Source: a virus
Virus record (IMG/VR): IMGVR_UViG_3300032282_005473
Location: 1 to 21,725 of that record
Length of the DNA: 21,725 bases
Strand: one strand, 5' to 3'
This document shows, in pieces, positions 6,167 to 13,784 of the stretch (position 1 is the stretch's first letter; each line of letters begins with the position of its first letter). A model generated the notes under the pieces. The model worked only from the letters and a program-made list of their open reading frames with translations, had not been told where the DNA came from and searched no databases. Made by a program: the position numbers and the translations under genes.

Positions 6167-8170
6167 TTATACAAATATATCAATTTCTTCTTTCTTGGCA
6201 AAATTTACTTTAATCTTTTTAGGTAAATGATGGGTGTTTAAATACTCAACCAAATTTTCAACAATTTCTCTGTTAGTATCAGTTGGTACTAAATTACCCT
6301 TCTCAGGATATCTACCATGGTGTTGTCTAACTCGGTACCTCAATTCAGAAATTCTAATAACATCCGTAGTACCATCTTCGAATACCGCAATACATTTATT
6401 AATGTTACCAACGGTTATATCGTCCGCATTATAAATTGACTTGGTTCTAATATTACCGTACCATGATTCGGGTTGGTAGAATTCTACTGCCTCTTGGTAT
6501 GTGTGCTTACCTTCTTTGTTTTTACGATAAAATTTTGTTATTGGTGTACCAATTTCTACTGTCGAGCCTATACCATCACAATCTACGTGAAATATCCGTG
6601 AATCACCAGATTTAATACTGTTAGAATACCCACCAACACAATGTCCCATCTTTTTACCCTCTTGTCTCAAATCAATGGTGGTATTAAGTTCTTTAACACA
6701 ACCATTATGATTGAATTTTGAAAGGTCGATTTTTTGGTTTAATTCAACGCTACCAGCTATTTTGTCATCTTCAACAATTTTTAAGATAAATTCTTTAGTT
6801 AATTTACCGTTCCAAGTTTCTTTATATTTATCCCAATTAATGTTCTCTAAACTACCAATAATCCATTCACCTTCTTTGGAAGCCAAAGATTTGATGTATT
6901 TAACAATATTGTATTGTTCACGTATGGTTTCACAGTTCTTTAGTATGGCATTAACACCATAATGTTCCCTTGTGAATTTATCTATAAAATCAACATGTTT
7001 AATATCAAAGTCACACTTATGATAATTCTTTTTGGTTAAAATCATCATATGGGTAAATCTATTAGAATTGTAATAAGGTAAATCTACATAGTCATCATCT
7101 TTTTCATCAAATAACCAATCACGGTTGTTTTTATATACCCTACGAGACCAGTGGTCCTCAGTCATATCACCCAAGAAAACGTTTTTGTAGAATATTTTAT
7201 TGATTTTATCTTGTTCAGATTTTTTCTTAAAAGTATAAAGCAATTCCCAAACTCTTTTAAAGCTGTTGATTGGTCCAACATTTTCAATAATATCGAAATC
7301 CATTACCGAGTCGTATACCCATATCTGAACATCAGGGTTACGTTCATTACCATTATAATAAGTTTCCCTTAAGTTATAAGGTATTTCTTCTGAATTTTTA
7401 GGTTCACGGAGTATAAAATACTTTTCAACAAAGTCTTTTATTTTATCATATTTTTGTTTGGTTTCGGGACCAATTATCTTGGTCATTTGATGACTTTGTA
7501 AATGTTTGGATGCAACAGTCAAGAAACGCATTTCATGTTCAACATCACAATAAATATCTAATTCTTTCATTTTTTTATAAATCCTTATTGTGGTTTGGAT
7601 TGGTGCACAAGGATTTACAACCTTCATTTGTTTTGTTTTTAAGAAATCAACAAATTCAGGTGTATAAATAATCTTACCGTTAATCATATCAAGGCCTGCC
7701 TTACAGTTATTCAAGTCAAAACCTTCAATAATGACAAGTTCTTTTGATTTTGGTTTAACCCCTATAGTTCTATAACCATCTTCGTAGATATATTCTATAA
7801 TATTGAATATACCATCACGAGAATGTTTACTAACCCGCATTCTGGCACCAGTCTCTGAAACAAAAATACGACCGTAATTGTCGTCAACTATTTCAAGACC
7901 TTCTTCGTTTGTATAAGTTGTTGGATACCACACATCTTTAACAGGACTTAGATTACCATTTTCATGTTTTGGGATTGGTACTTGTGTGTAAACATCGATG
8001 TCGTTTATCACAATTTTACCACCATAAAGAAGATGGAATATGGTATTTGCCACAGAACCACCGGCAATAAAACTGTCTTTAACTTTAGAAATATCACCTT
8101 TACTGTTTAGTATATCTAATACTTGGTAGAACGTTTGTTCTGAATTTAGAAAATCTTCAATTTTTCGCAT
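6167..8170 (-). CDS. Nucleotidyltransferase-like protein with C-terminal PcfJ-like domain
   Basis: This 667-residue protein appears to be a fusion. Residues 33-60 read SFIAGGSVANTIFHLLYGG then INDIDVY: a GGS motif followed about 20 residues later by DxD, the catalytic signature of the polymerase-beta nucleotidyltransferase superfamily. A long middle section (about 170-450) is charged and aromatic-rich with no motif I recognise. Residues about 485-570 contain MGHCVGGYSNSIKSGDSRIF then GIGSTVEIG, the CVGGY pattern I associate with PcfJ-like proteins of phages and plasmids. The substrate of the transferase is not evident; tRNA, nucleotide or protein are all possible. It stands alone, after the terminator of the sulfotransferase cassette, with a possible promoter at 8190-8197, and has no dedicated terminator before the lipoprotein promoter. 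Confidence 0.75.
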   Translation of the reverse strand: MRKIEDFLNSEQTFYQVLDILNSKGDISKVKDSFIAGGSVANTIFHLLYGGKIVINDIDVYTQVPIPKHENGNLSPVKDVWYPTTYTNEEGLEIVDDNYGRIFVSETGARMRVSKHSRDGIFNIIEYIYEDGYRTIGVKPKSKELVIIEGFDLNNCKAGLDMINGKIIYTPEFVDFLKTKQMKVVNPCAPIQTTIRIYKKMKELDIYCDVEHEMRFLTVASKHLQSHQMTKIIGPETKQKYDKIKDFVEKYFILREPKNSEEIPYNLRETYYNGNERNPDVQIWVYDSVMDFDIIENVGPINSFKRVWELLYTFKKKSEQDKINKIFYKNVFLGDMTEDHWSRRVYKNNRDWLFDEKDDDYVDLPYYNSNRFTHMMILTKKNYHKCDFDIKHVDFIDKFTREHYGVNAILKNCETIREQYNIVKYIKSLASKEGEWIIGSLENINWDKYKETWNGKLTKEFILKIVEDDKIAGSVELNQKIDLSKFNHNGCVKELNTTIDLRQEGKKMGHCVGGYSNSIKSGDSRIFHVDCDGIGSTVEIGTPITKFYRKNKEGKHTYQEAVEFYQPESWYGNIRTKSIYNADDITVGNINKCIAVFEDGTTDVIRISELRYRVRQHHGRYPEKGNLVPTDTNREIVENLVEYLNTHHLPKKIKVNFAKKEEIDIFV
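6172..6202 (-). promoter_or_regulatory. Bacteroidota-type promoter of the 6149 lipoprotein gene
   Basis: Read on the minus strand, TTTG (6199-6202) and TATATTTG (6172-6179) are separated by 19 nt, matching the Bacteroidota primary sigma consensus TTTG-N19-21-TAnnTTTG. The site lies inside or beside the end of the preceding gene and gives a leader of about 15 nt. Confidence 0.7.
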
Positions 8171-8189
8171 GGATAGACTTTATTTTATA

Positions 8190-8197
8190 CAAATGTA
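8190..8197 (-). promoter_or_regulatory. TAnnTTTG -7 box of the 8170 gene
   Basis: The minus strand reads TACATTTG 19 nt before the ATG at 8170. The -33 region is only a T-rich stretch within the preceding terminator, so the match to the Bacteroidota promoter consensus is partial. Confidence 0.45.
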
Positions 8198-8206
8198 ATA
8201 ATAAAA

Positions 8207-8228
8207 AAAGGGACTAAAAAGTCCCTTT
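8207..8228 (-). terminator. Intrinsic terminator of the sulfotransferase cassette
   Basis: AAAGGGACT and AGTCCCTTT form a 9-bp stem with a 4-nt loop, followed on the minus strand by a T run. It lies 4 nt after the stop of the DUF2061 gene at 8233. The stem shares the GGGAC core with three other terminators in the window. Confidence 0.85.
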
Positions 8229-8232
8229 GAAA

Positions 8233-8667
8233 TTATTTTTTAATTTTTACAAATTTGTACCAAAATCTTTCATGTAAAAAGTAAATAAAAGGTTTTATCA
8301 ACAATTCACCCACACCTATTAAAGCCGATACTTGAATCGAGGCTCCTAAAAAATAAGCTGTTAAGATAGTCACAATGGTTGCCACACATCTATAAGTTAA
8401 AGTTTTTAGTATGTGTCTAAACAATACAGACTCTTCTTTAATTGTCGTAATGTAGGCAACATTGTTTCTTACTTCACAATGACCAACACAACTAATATGG
8501 TATTTAAAATCTCCAATCTCTGGCATCCAATCTTTTGTGGTACGGGTATGTCCATCAACTATAACATTAGAAACTAAAATTTCATTTCCATCTTCAATTA
8601 ACCGCCATCTTTCATCTTCAGTTTTAGAAACTGTATTGTATCTTATTTGATAAGTTTTACTTTTCAT
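8233..8667 (-). CDS. DUF2061 membrane protein with cytosolic N-terminal domain
   Basis: This 144-residue protein has two parts. Residues 1-80 are a soluble beta-rich segment (YQIRYNTVSKTEDERWRLIE ... VRNNVAYITTIKEES) that I do not recognise. Residues 82-144 match DUF2061: RHILKTLTYRCVATIVTILT, then YFLGASIQVSALIGVGELLI, ending KPFIYFLHERFWYKFVKIKK. That domain is two short membrane helices ending in a conserved YxLHERxW motif. DUF2061 proteins often lie in sulfate-assimilation gene clusters, from memory, which fits its place as last gene of a cassette with APS kinase and sulfotransferase. It overlaps the upstream gene by 11 nt. A role in sulfate supply or in membrane anchoring of the pathway is inferred. 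Confidence 0.85.
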   Translation of the reverse strand: MKSKTYQIRYNTVSKTEDERWRLIEDGNEILVSNVIVDGHTRTTKDWMPEIGDFKYHISCVGHCEVRNNVAYITTIKEESVLFRHILKTLTYRCVATIVTILTAYFLGASIQVSALIGVGELLIKPFIYFLHERFWYKFVKIKK

Positions 8668-9115
8668 TCGTCAGATAATCGATGACTAATTGTTGGATGG
8701 ATGTGTCTACCATATTTTTCCAAGCACTGTCACCATTTTTTATCGAGTCCCTTATTTTTGTTGCTGATATAAAGCCTATATTATCAGGTGGTGTAAATTC
8801 ATTTATTTCATAACCAACACCTCTACCATAATTAACGGATTCAATATCAGGTATTATTATTACTTTGACATCATCACCTTTTGATTGATGGTATTTTTCT
8901 ATCATTTCAACCGTTTGTTTAGTTGTAAACGGATTTTTCTCATCAGGTTCAATATCCCTAACCATGATTAAAGCAGGGATACCTTCTTTTAATTTTTGGT
9001 TTATTAACTCAATATGTCCAAAGTGGTATGGTTGATATCTACCGATAAAAATTGCGTATTTTTTATCCTTGTTCGAGGTGGGATCACCACCGTGATTTAC
9101 TTTACTCCAATTCAT
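8657..9115 (-). CDS. HxGH-superfamily nucleotidyltransferase
   Basis: This 152-residue protein has the two signatures of the HxGH nucleotidyltransferase superfamily: GRYQPYHFGH at residues 25-34 and ISATKIRDSIKNG at 116-128. Between them lie VRDIEPDEKNPFTTKQTVEMI, reminiscent of NadM-type nicotinamide mononucleotide adenylyltransferases. Members join a nucleotide to NMN, pantetheine phosphate, sugars or sulfate; ATP sulfurylase belongs to the same superfamily. The gene overlaps the APS-kinase-like gene by ATGA and the DUF2061 gene by 11 nt. Context therefore favours a step in sulfate activation, while the motifs favour an NMN-type adenylyltransferase. I cannot settle which. The first 18 residues are extra and probably disordered. 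Confidence 0.85.
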   Translation of the reverse strand: MNWSKVNHGGDPTSNKDKKYAIFIGRYQPYHFGHIELINQKLKEGIPALIMVRDIEPDEKNPFTTKQTVEMIEKYHQSKGDDVKVIIIPDIESVNYGRGVGYEINEFTPPDNIGFISATKIRDSIKNGDSAWKNMVDTSIQQLVIDYLTNEK

Positions 9116-9540
9116 TTTCTATTAAAAGGTATTAAATTTAAACATTCCTCAATTGTTTTATTAGTTGTGTCCATGTCAATAAACTCTTCGGTTGGGATTT
9201 CAAAATCTTTGACGAAGAAATTTTCTCTACCTCTAATTTCATCGGTATGTACAAATACCTCAATAACTTTGTTGGTTTTCTTTAAAGAATCTCTCATCTC
9301 TCTATAGGGTGCTACAACTGAAACCACAACAGTAAAACCTTTATAGTCTAAGAATCGACACAAATCTAAAACAGATTGGATGTTCTTTCTTCTACCTTCT
9401 TCAGAGTAGTCAAAATTTTGGAATAGTTCTCTTAAACCATCCCCATCGATGTGAATACAAGTATCACTACTTCTTTCAATCATTGCTGTTGCTAGAGTTG
9501 TCTTACCAGCACCAGGTTGTCCACAAAACCAATAAATCAT
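9112..9540 (-). CDS. APS-kinase-like (CysC-like) protein
   Basis: APS kinase phosphorylates adenylyl sulfate to PAPS, the donor for sulfotransferases. This 142-residue protein has a Walker A motif (GQPGAGKTT, residues 7-15), HIDGDGLRELF matching the LDGDNVR motif, RRKNIQSVLDLCRFL matching ENIRRIGEVAKL, and VVAPYREMRDS matching ISPYRADRD. EVFVHTDEI followed by GRENFFVKDFEIP aligns with the region that contains the lid. It is about 50 residues shorter than typical CysC (around 200) because the lid and ends are trimmed. It overlaps both the sulfotransferase gene upstream and the nucleotidyltransferase gene downstream by ATGA. A related P-loop kinase with another substrate is possible, but the context supports PAPS production. 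Confidence 0.85.
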   Translation of the reverse strand: MIYWFCGQPGAGKTTLATAMIERSSDTCIHIDGDGLRELFQNFDYSEEGRRKNIQSVLDLCRFLDYKGFTVVVSVVAPYREMRDSLKKTNKVIEVFVHTDEIRGRENFFVKDFEIPTEEFIDMDTTNKTIEECLNLIPFNRK

Positions 9541-10358
9541 ACGTATTTAAATTCGTCAAAAAACCATTTATAACTTTGTTTAATTCTATCGTAAGAATTA
9601 AAACCTAAAATCTCTCTGTGATCATTCTTTAGAGGTTCTATTTTGGATTTTATGGTATGGTCACCATAGATACCATGAACAGAATCATCTTCAAATGTTA
9701 TTTGCTGTACATTATTAAAGTCGTGACCTTCAAAATAAGGCAACTCTAAATAATCATACACACGTCTTATTTCTTTCTCTGGGTTGTCACAAAGGTCTTC
9801 AAAACGAATAAATAACATTTTTTCATTAATACCTTCATGGAAAATTTGTTGTAATCTTTCTACGGCTAATCCGATTGGCGGTGTGTTCGACCAATACTCA
9901 ACTCTCTTATCTGTTGTTGTATTTTTCATTTTACCGTGTTCAACCATATTAGGATCTGTATGTTGACTTTTTCTAAAATTTTTTTCCATCGATGTGTAGA
10001 TACCCCTTAAATCCCTAACCATACAAATAACTTTAGGGTTTGGATAAAAGGAATTTAAAAAATTATAATGAATACCCCAACCACGACTTTTATCTAAAAT
10101 ATAAGGTTTATCAGTTATACCATCGAAAAATCCTTCTAACCCATTTTTACAATAAGATAAAAAGGCCTTTTTCATTAATTCAGAATCTTGTGCTTTGAAT
10201 TCTGGTGAGTTGGTGTAATTACTTCTTGAAGCGTAAAGTAATTCTAATACTCCTGATGTTGGTGTTACATAAAACTCAGGGTTTTGTCCCATTACATTTT
10301 GTAATAAGGTTGAACCTGCTCTAGGGAGAGAGGATTGGAAAAATATTTTTTGATTCAT
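9537..10358 (-). CDS. Sulfotransferase family protein
   Basis: This 273-residue protein carries the 5'-phosphosulfate-binding loop FFQSSLPRAGSTLLQNVMG (residues 6-24) and a 3'-phosphate-binding element VICMVRDLRGIYTSMEKNF (110-128, with R115 and S123 as the expected contacts). LYIRFEDL-type residues appear as MLFIRFEDLCDNP. It should transfer sulfate from PAPS to a hydroxyl or amine acceptor that the sequence does not identify. It is the first gene of a four-gene overlapping cassette and lies 38 nt downstream of the gene after the tail fibre. Likely acceptors are host surface glycans, lipids, or tail-fibre glycans or tyrosines; all are inference. Sulfotransferases are a recurrent accessory gene of large phages. 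Confidence 0.88.
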   Translation of the reverse strand: MNQKIFFQSSLPRAGSTLLQNVMGQNPEFYVTPTSGVLELLYASRSNYTNSPEFKAQDSELMKKAFLSYCKNGLEGFFDGITDKPYILDKSRGWGIHYNFLNSFYPNPKVICMVRDLRGIYTSMEKNFRKSQHTDPNMVEHGKMKNTTTDKRVEYWSNTPPIGLAVERLQQIFHEGINEKMLFIRFEDLCDNPEKEIRRVYDYLELPYFEGHDFNNVQQITFEDDSVHGIYGDHTIKSKIEPLKNDHREILGFNSYDRIKQSYKWFFDEFKYV

Positions 10359-10396
10359 AAAACAATTATATATAAAAAAAAAGAAAAGAGAATATT

Positions 10397-10936
10397 TTAT
10401 TTATTTTTGATGATAACATCAGTTTTATTTAGGAAAGGACTTTCATTTTTAAATGTATAACCTATTTTAGTTCTGTTTATTGTAAGTAAATTTTCTATTA
10501 ATTTTTGGGTATAATTATTTACTTTGTTTTCAGCATTTTGAGCTAAGTCCCCATTTATTTGTGTTTGTTGTACATCATTTAAAATATTACCAATTGTTTT
10601 ACCGGTTGTTACTATTTGACCTATCATACCAATAGAATCTTTTACATCAGAAAAAACATTATCAACACCCATTTCTTTATTTAAATCAGATATTATTTTT
10701 TCTACTAAATCACCATTTTCAATAGACACAATAAATGTTCTAATTTTATCCTCTAATTTTTTTAACTCATCTTGATCACCTTTTCTTTTATTCTCATTAA
10801 TTTTTTTCAAATCAGAGTTGTGTTCGTTAATTTGTTTTTTAACCACTAAATTTAACTTTTTTAACACATCTTCACTTATACCGTTGGTTCTGTGTAATGA
10901 TGTGAGTCTTTTTGTATCTGTTTTTTCTATTGCCAT
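10397..10936 (-). CDS. Unknown helical phage protein next to the tail fibre
   Basis: This 179-residue protein is charged and largely helical. Residues about 25-75 (LNLVVKKQINEHNSDLKKIN, then KGDQDELKKLEDKIRTFIVS) look like a coiled coil. The middle (DSIGMIGQIVTTGKTIGNIL) is mildly hydrophobic, and the C-terminus is polar (FKNESPFLNKTDVIIKNK). I do not recognise the family. It starts 57 nt after the stop of the tail-fibre-like gene on the same strand, so a role as fibre chaperone or attachment protein is reasonable but unproven. Confidence 0.7.
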   Translation of the reverse strand: MAIEKTDTKRLTSLHRTNGISEDVLKKLNLVVKKQINEHNSDLKKINENKRKGDQDELKKLEDKIRTFIVSIENGDLVEKIISDLNKEMGVDNVFSDVKDSIGMIGQIVTTGKTIGNILNDVQQTQINGDLAQNAENKVNNYTQKLIENLLTINRTKIGYTFKNESPFLNKTDVIIKNK

Positions 10937-10993
10937 ATTTTTTTTAATTGTAAACTATTACATTTATTGGTTTATAAATTTGTGTCTGTTTTA

Positions 10994-13720
10994 TTATGAT
11001 GTTACTCCAGTAATTACCAAATTATCAAGAGTATCATAGTAACTTAATCTTAATATTGGTGTTGTGTTGTTGAAAATGATACAAGTGTAGTTACCATAAA
11101 CATGTGTTGCTGATGTAAAATCAATTCCGATTACCGGATATTGTATTGTATTCGTAGTAAAATTACTAACTAAAGTGTTACTCTGGAAATAGTTGAAAAA
11201 ATTGTTACTAATACAAGAATCCCCAATGATATTATCATAACAAAAATTACCAAAAACGTTATCATAACAAGTACTATTAATTGTATTACCAGCGGAAAAA
11301 AACAAACCAAAGGACTCCCCAAGTATGTTACCAGAAAAATCACCGTTTGTTATATCATTCCCAAACATACTGTTAGCTTTATTTGATAAACAGTTGGGTC
11401 CAAAGGTATTAAACCAAGAAACATCACCAATAACATTATCAGCGAAGCCAGTATCTATTTGGTTTACGTTAAAAAAATAACCTATTGTGTTACCACCAAA
11501 ATAATTGTTAATTACGTTTGATTGGAACAATGATCCGATATTATTGTAATTAAAATTATCCCCAAATATGTTATTGTTACAACCAAAACCAATTTTATTA
11601 TTATAGTACCCACCACCACCGGTGTCAAATGTCGCGTTGTAGGTAAAATCGGTACTAATTTCATTACCGATAAAATTAGCTCTAATTAAATTACCACCAT
11701 TACCTGTGTCTGGCGTTTGAACGTCGATTCCGAAGTAACTACCTATTATGTTATCTTGAAACCTTTCTAAAATTATATTTGAAAGTCCGGAAGTCATATC
11801 ATTACCAAAATAATCACCAATTCTATTTCTTTCAAATCCAACACCAACAACATTTTTTAAGAAATAATTACCAATAACATTATCTTTTGGACCATAAACC
11901 AACAAAGGAGTTGGTGGGGATGATAAAGTTAAAACATCTGTAACCGTGGCGTAAGTATCCACGCCATCATCAATTATATCATTGGGTATTAAATCACCGA
12001 TAATAACCTGTAAATACATATCACCATCTTCACCTGTCATACCCGGGTAATTATTTGTAATTTCGGCAGTACCACCTATACCATTATCTATACTTGTACT
12101 ACTTGCAAAAGGGTTTAATCCTGTAATTTCTAAAGTACAATTACCACCACCACCTGTTACAGTTACAGTTTCATTGATTCCGTAATATGTACCGGCTGAA
12201 TTAATAGTAACACCTGTCACACCTCCAGCACTTGTAGTAATATTAACGACAAACCCAGAACCAGAACCACCTGTTGTTGTGTTAGTACCATCAACATAAC
12301 CAGTACCAAGGTTTGTTATACTAACACTAGCTATTGGAGCGTATACATTATTGTATATCAACCTTGTGAAGGTTGCCATTTTGTTACCACGAGGGACACC
12401 TGAACTATCAAGACCAAAATAATCACCTATTTTATTTCTTTCGGTTTCACGGCCAAAAATATTTGATTCGCCGTCAGGACCACCGCCACAATAATTACCT
12501 ATAATATTTTCTTGAAATTTTACACCAAAAATATTATTTGTACATTTATAACCAATTACATTTAATAAAAAGCTATCGTCAACAGTGTTGTAACTAAAAT
12601 TAGATCCAATTTTGTTTTGTGCAACCGAATTTCCAATAGTGTTTGCATAAAAGTTAGCTTCAATATTATTGTATTCAAAATAATCACCTATATTATTGTT
12701 ATAACCCGATTCTATGTGGTTGTGGATACAATTATTACCAAAAATATTATTTGTTGATTTAAAAACGTAACTGTAGTTAGGATCTGGGTCACCTATATAG
12801 TTATTATTACAACTATCATTAAATGTAATAGATTCACTATAATCACCTTCTATTGATTGGCCTATATAAACTTCTTTATATGATTTATAATTACTGTAAC
12901 TTGAGGATCTATAAAAAACATAATTTTTTCCAGAAAAAATCGTACCTGAATAATTAGGATCAACATAAACACTAATATCCGTATCACTATTAACACTAGC
13001 TACTTTAACCCCAACTTCATACCCTAATTCTTTTTTAGTATCTAATAATAGTATATCACCAATACTAATTTCTGATAGAAATAAAGTACTAGAACCATAA
13101 ATTTGTCCAGTAGTACAATCATAATCAGTAATAAAACCTGTCTGAGCACCAAGATTTCTTTCATATACTTGGTAACGTTTAACAGGCATCTGAATATGAT
13201 CGTAAGACGTTCTGTTATTATTTTCATCTATTAATTCAGTAATTCTACCTTTAGCCGGGATACCCATTATTTCGGTTGAAGAGTAGTTTATGTCGTATTC
13301 GATTTTGTTAAATGAATCTACTGAGTCGTAGGCTCTTGTATCAATACTATTTACTGACGTTGCCAAAACGAATATAGGATTAGTAGATCCAAAAAAAGTA
13401 TCAACCGATGTTTTATAATTACCATCTATAAAAAAATCGGGTTTGTCAAGGATGGTTTGGAAGTCTGATATTTGATAGTAAGTACCTGGGGTCAAACTAT
13501 TAGAACCAATCATTGAAACTAAGTCGGCGTAAGTTGTGTCACTAACAGAACCTGCCTCCAAATTTACAATACTCCCATTTGGATTTAATTTTTCATAAAA
13601 ACCTGAATTTAAATCAACACCAACATAGTAAGTGTCTGTAGTAGCAGTCAAAGCACCAATGTCTTGTCCGTTAACATATACCGTAGTTTTACCGTTTTCT
13701 ATTTGTATTATTCTTCCCAT
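10994..13720 (-). CDS. Tail-fibre-like protein with tandem NxIGxxFxx repeats
   Basis: At 908 residues this is the largest gene in the window. Residues 1-30 (MGRIIQIENGKTTVYVNGQD) form a probable attachment segment, followed to about 270 by non-repetitive beta-rich sequence. From about 290 to 440 and again from about 620 to 870 the chain consists of roughly nine-residue repeats of the form N-x-I-G-x-x-F-x-x (NTIGNSVAQ, NKIGSNFSY, NIFGVKFQE, NIIGNYC), which should stack as a beta-solenoid. Between the arrays, around 465-540, lies a Gly/Thr-rich domain (SITNLGTGYVDGTN ... VTVTGGGGNCTLEI) of a type common in phage structural proteins. No enzymatic residues are apparent. A receptor-binding fibre or spike is the best reading. 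An ATATTTAT box lies 12 nt before the ATG. Confidence 0.85.
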   Translation of the reverse strand: MGRIIQIENGKTTVYVNGQDIGALTATTDTYYVGVDLNSGFYEKLNPNGSIVNLEAGSVSDTTYADLVSMIGSNSLTPGTYYQISDFQTILDKPDFFIDGNYKTSVDTFFGSTNPIFVLATSVNSIDTRAYDSVDSFNKIEYDINYSSTEIMGIPAKGRITELIDENNNRTSYDHIQMPVKRYQVYERNLGAQTGFITDYDCTTGQIYGSSTLFLSEISIGDILLLDTKKELGYEVGVKVASVNSDTDISVYVDPNYSGTIFSGKNYVFYRSSSYSNYKSYKEVYIGQSIEGDYSESITFNDSCNNNYIGDPDPNYSYVFKSTNNIFGNNCIHNHIESGYNNNIGDYFEYNNIEANFYANTIGNSVAQNKIGSNFSYNTVDDSFLLNVIGYKCTNNIFGVKFQENIIGNYCGGGPDGESNIFGRETERNKIGDYFGLDSSGVPRGNKMATFTRLIYNNVYAPIASVSITNLGTGYVDGTNTTTGGSGSGFVVNITTSAGGVTGVTINSAGTYYGINETVTVTGGGGNCTLEITGLNPFASSTSIDNGIGGTAEITNNYPGMTGEDGDMYLQVIIGDLIPNDIIDDGVDTYATVTDVLTLSSPPTPLLVYGPKDNVIGNYFLKNVVGVGFERNRIGDYFGNDMTSGLSNIILERFQDNIIGSYFGIDVQTPDTGNGGNLIRANFIGNEISTDFTYNATFDTGGGGYYNNKIGFGCNNNIFGDNFNYNNIGSLFQSNVINNYFGGNTIGYFFNVNQIDTGFADNVIGDVSWFNTFGPNCLSNKANSMFGNDITNGDFSGNILGESFGLFFSAGNTINSTCYDNVFGNFCYDNIIGDSCISNNFFNYFQSNTLVSNFTTNTIQYPVIGIDFTSATHVYGNYTCIIFNNTTPILRLSYYDTLDNLVITGVTS

Positions 13721-13732
13721 TAGCTTTTCTCT

Positions 13733-13740
13733 ATAAATAT
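13733..13740 (-). promoter_or_regulatory. ATATTTAT box of the tail-fibre-like gene
   Basis: Minus-strand ATATTTAT sits 12 nt before ATG 13720, back to back with the plus-strand copy at 13760-13767 that serves the divergent secreted protein. Confidence 0.4.
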
Positions 13741-13759
13741 ATCAATACTTTGTTTGATG

Positions 13760-13767
13760 ATATTTAT
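13760..13767 (+). promoter_or_regulatory. ATATTTAT box of the secreted protein gene
   Basis: Plus-strand ATATTTAT lies 17 nt before ATG 13785 in the 64-nt divergent gap with the tail-fibre gene. Confidence 0.4.
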
Positions 13768-13784
13768 CTAATAAAAACTGTCTT

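Noticed and set aside
13042-13227. A minus-strand frame inside the tail-fibre gene.
   Set aside because: It is an out-of-frame shadow with low-complexity hydrophobic sequence.
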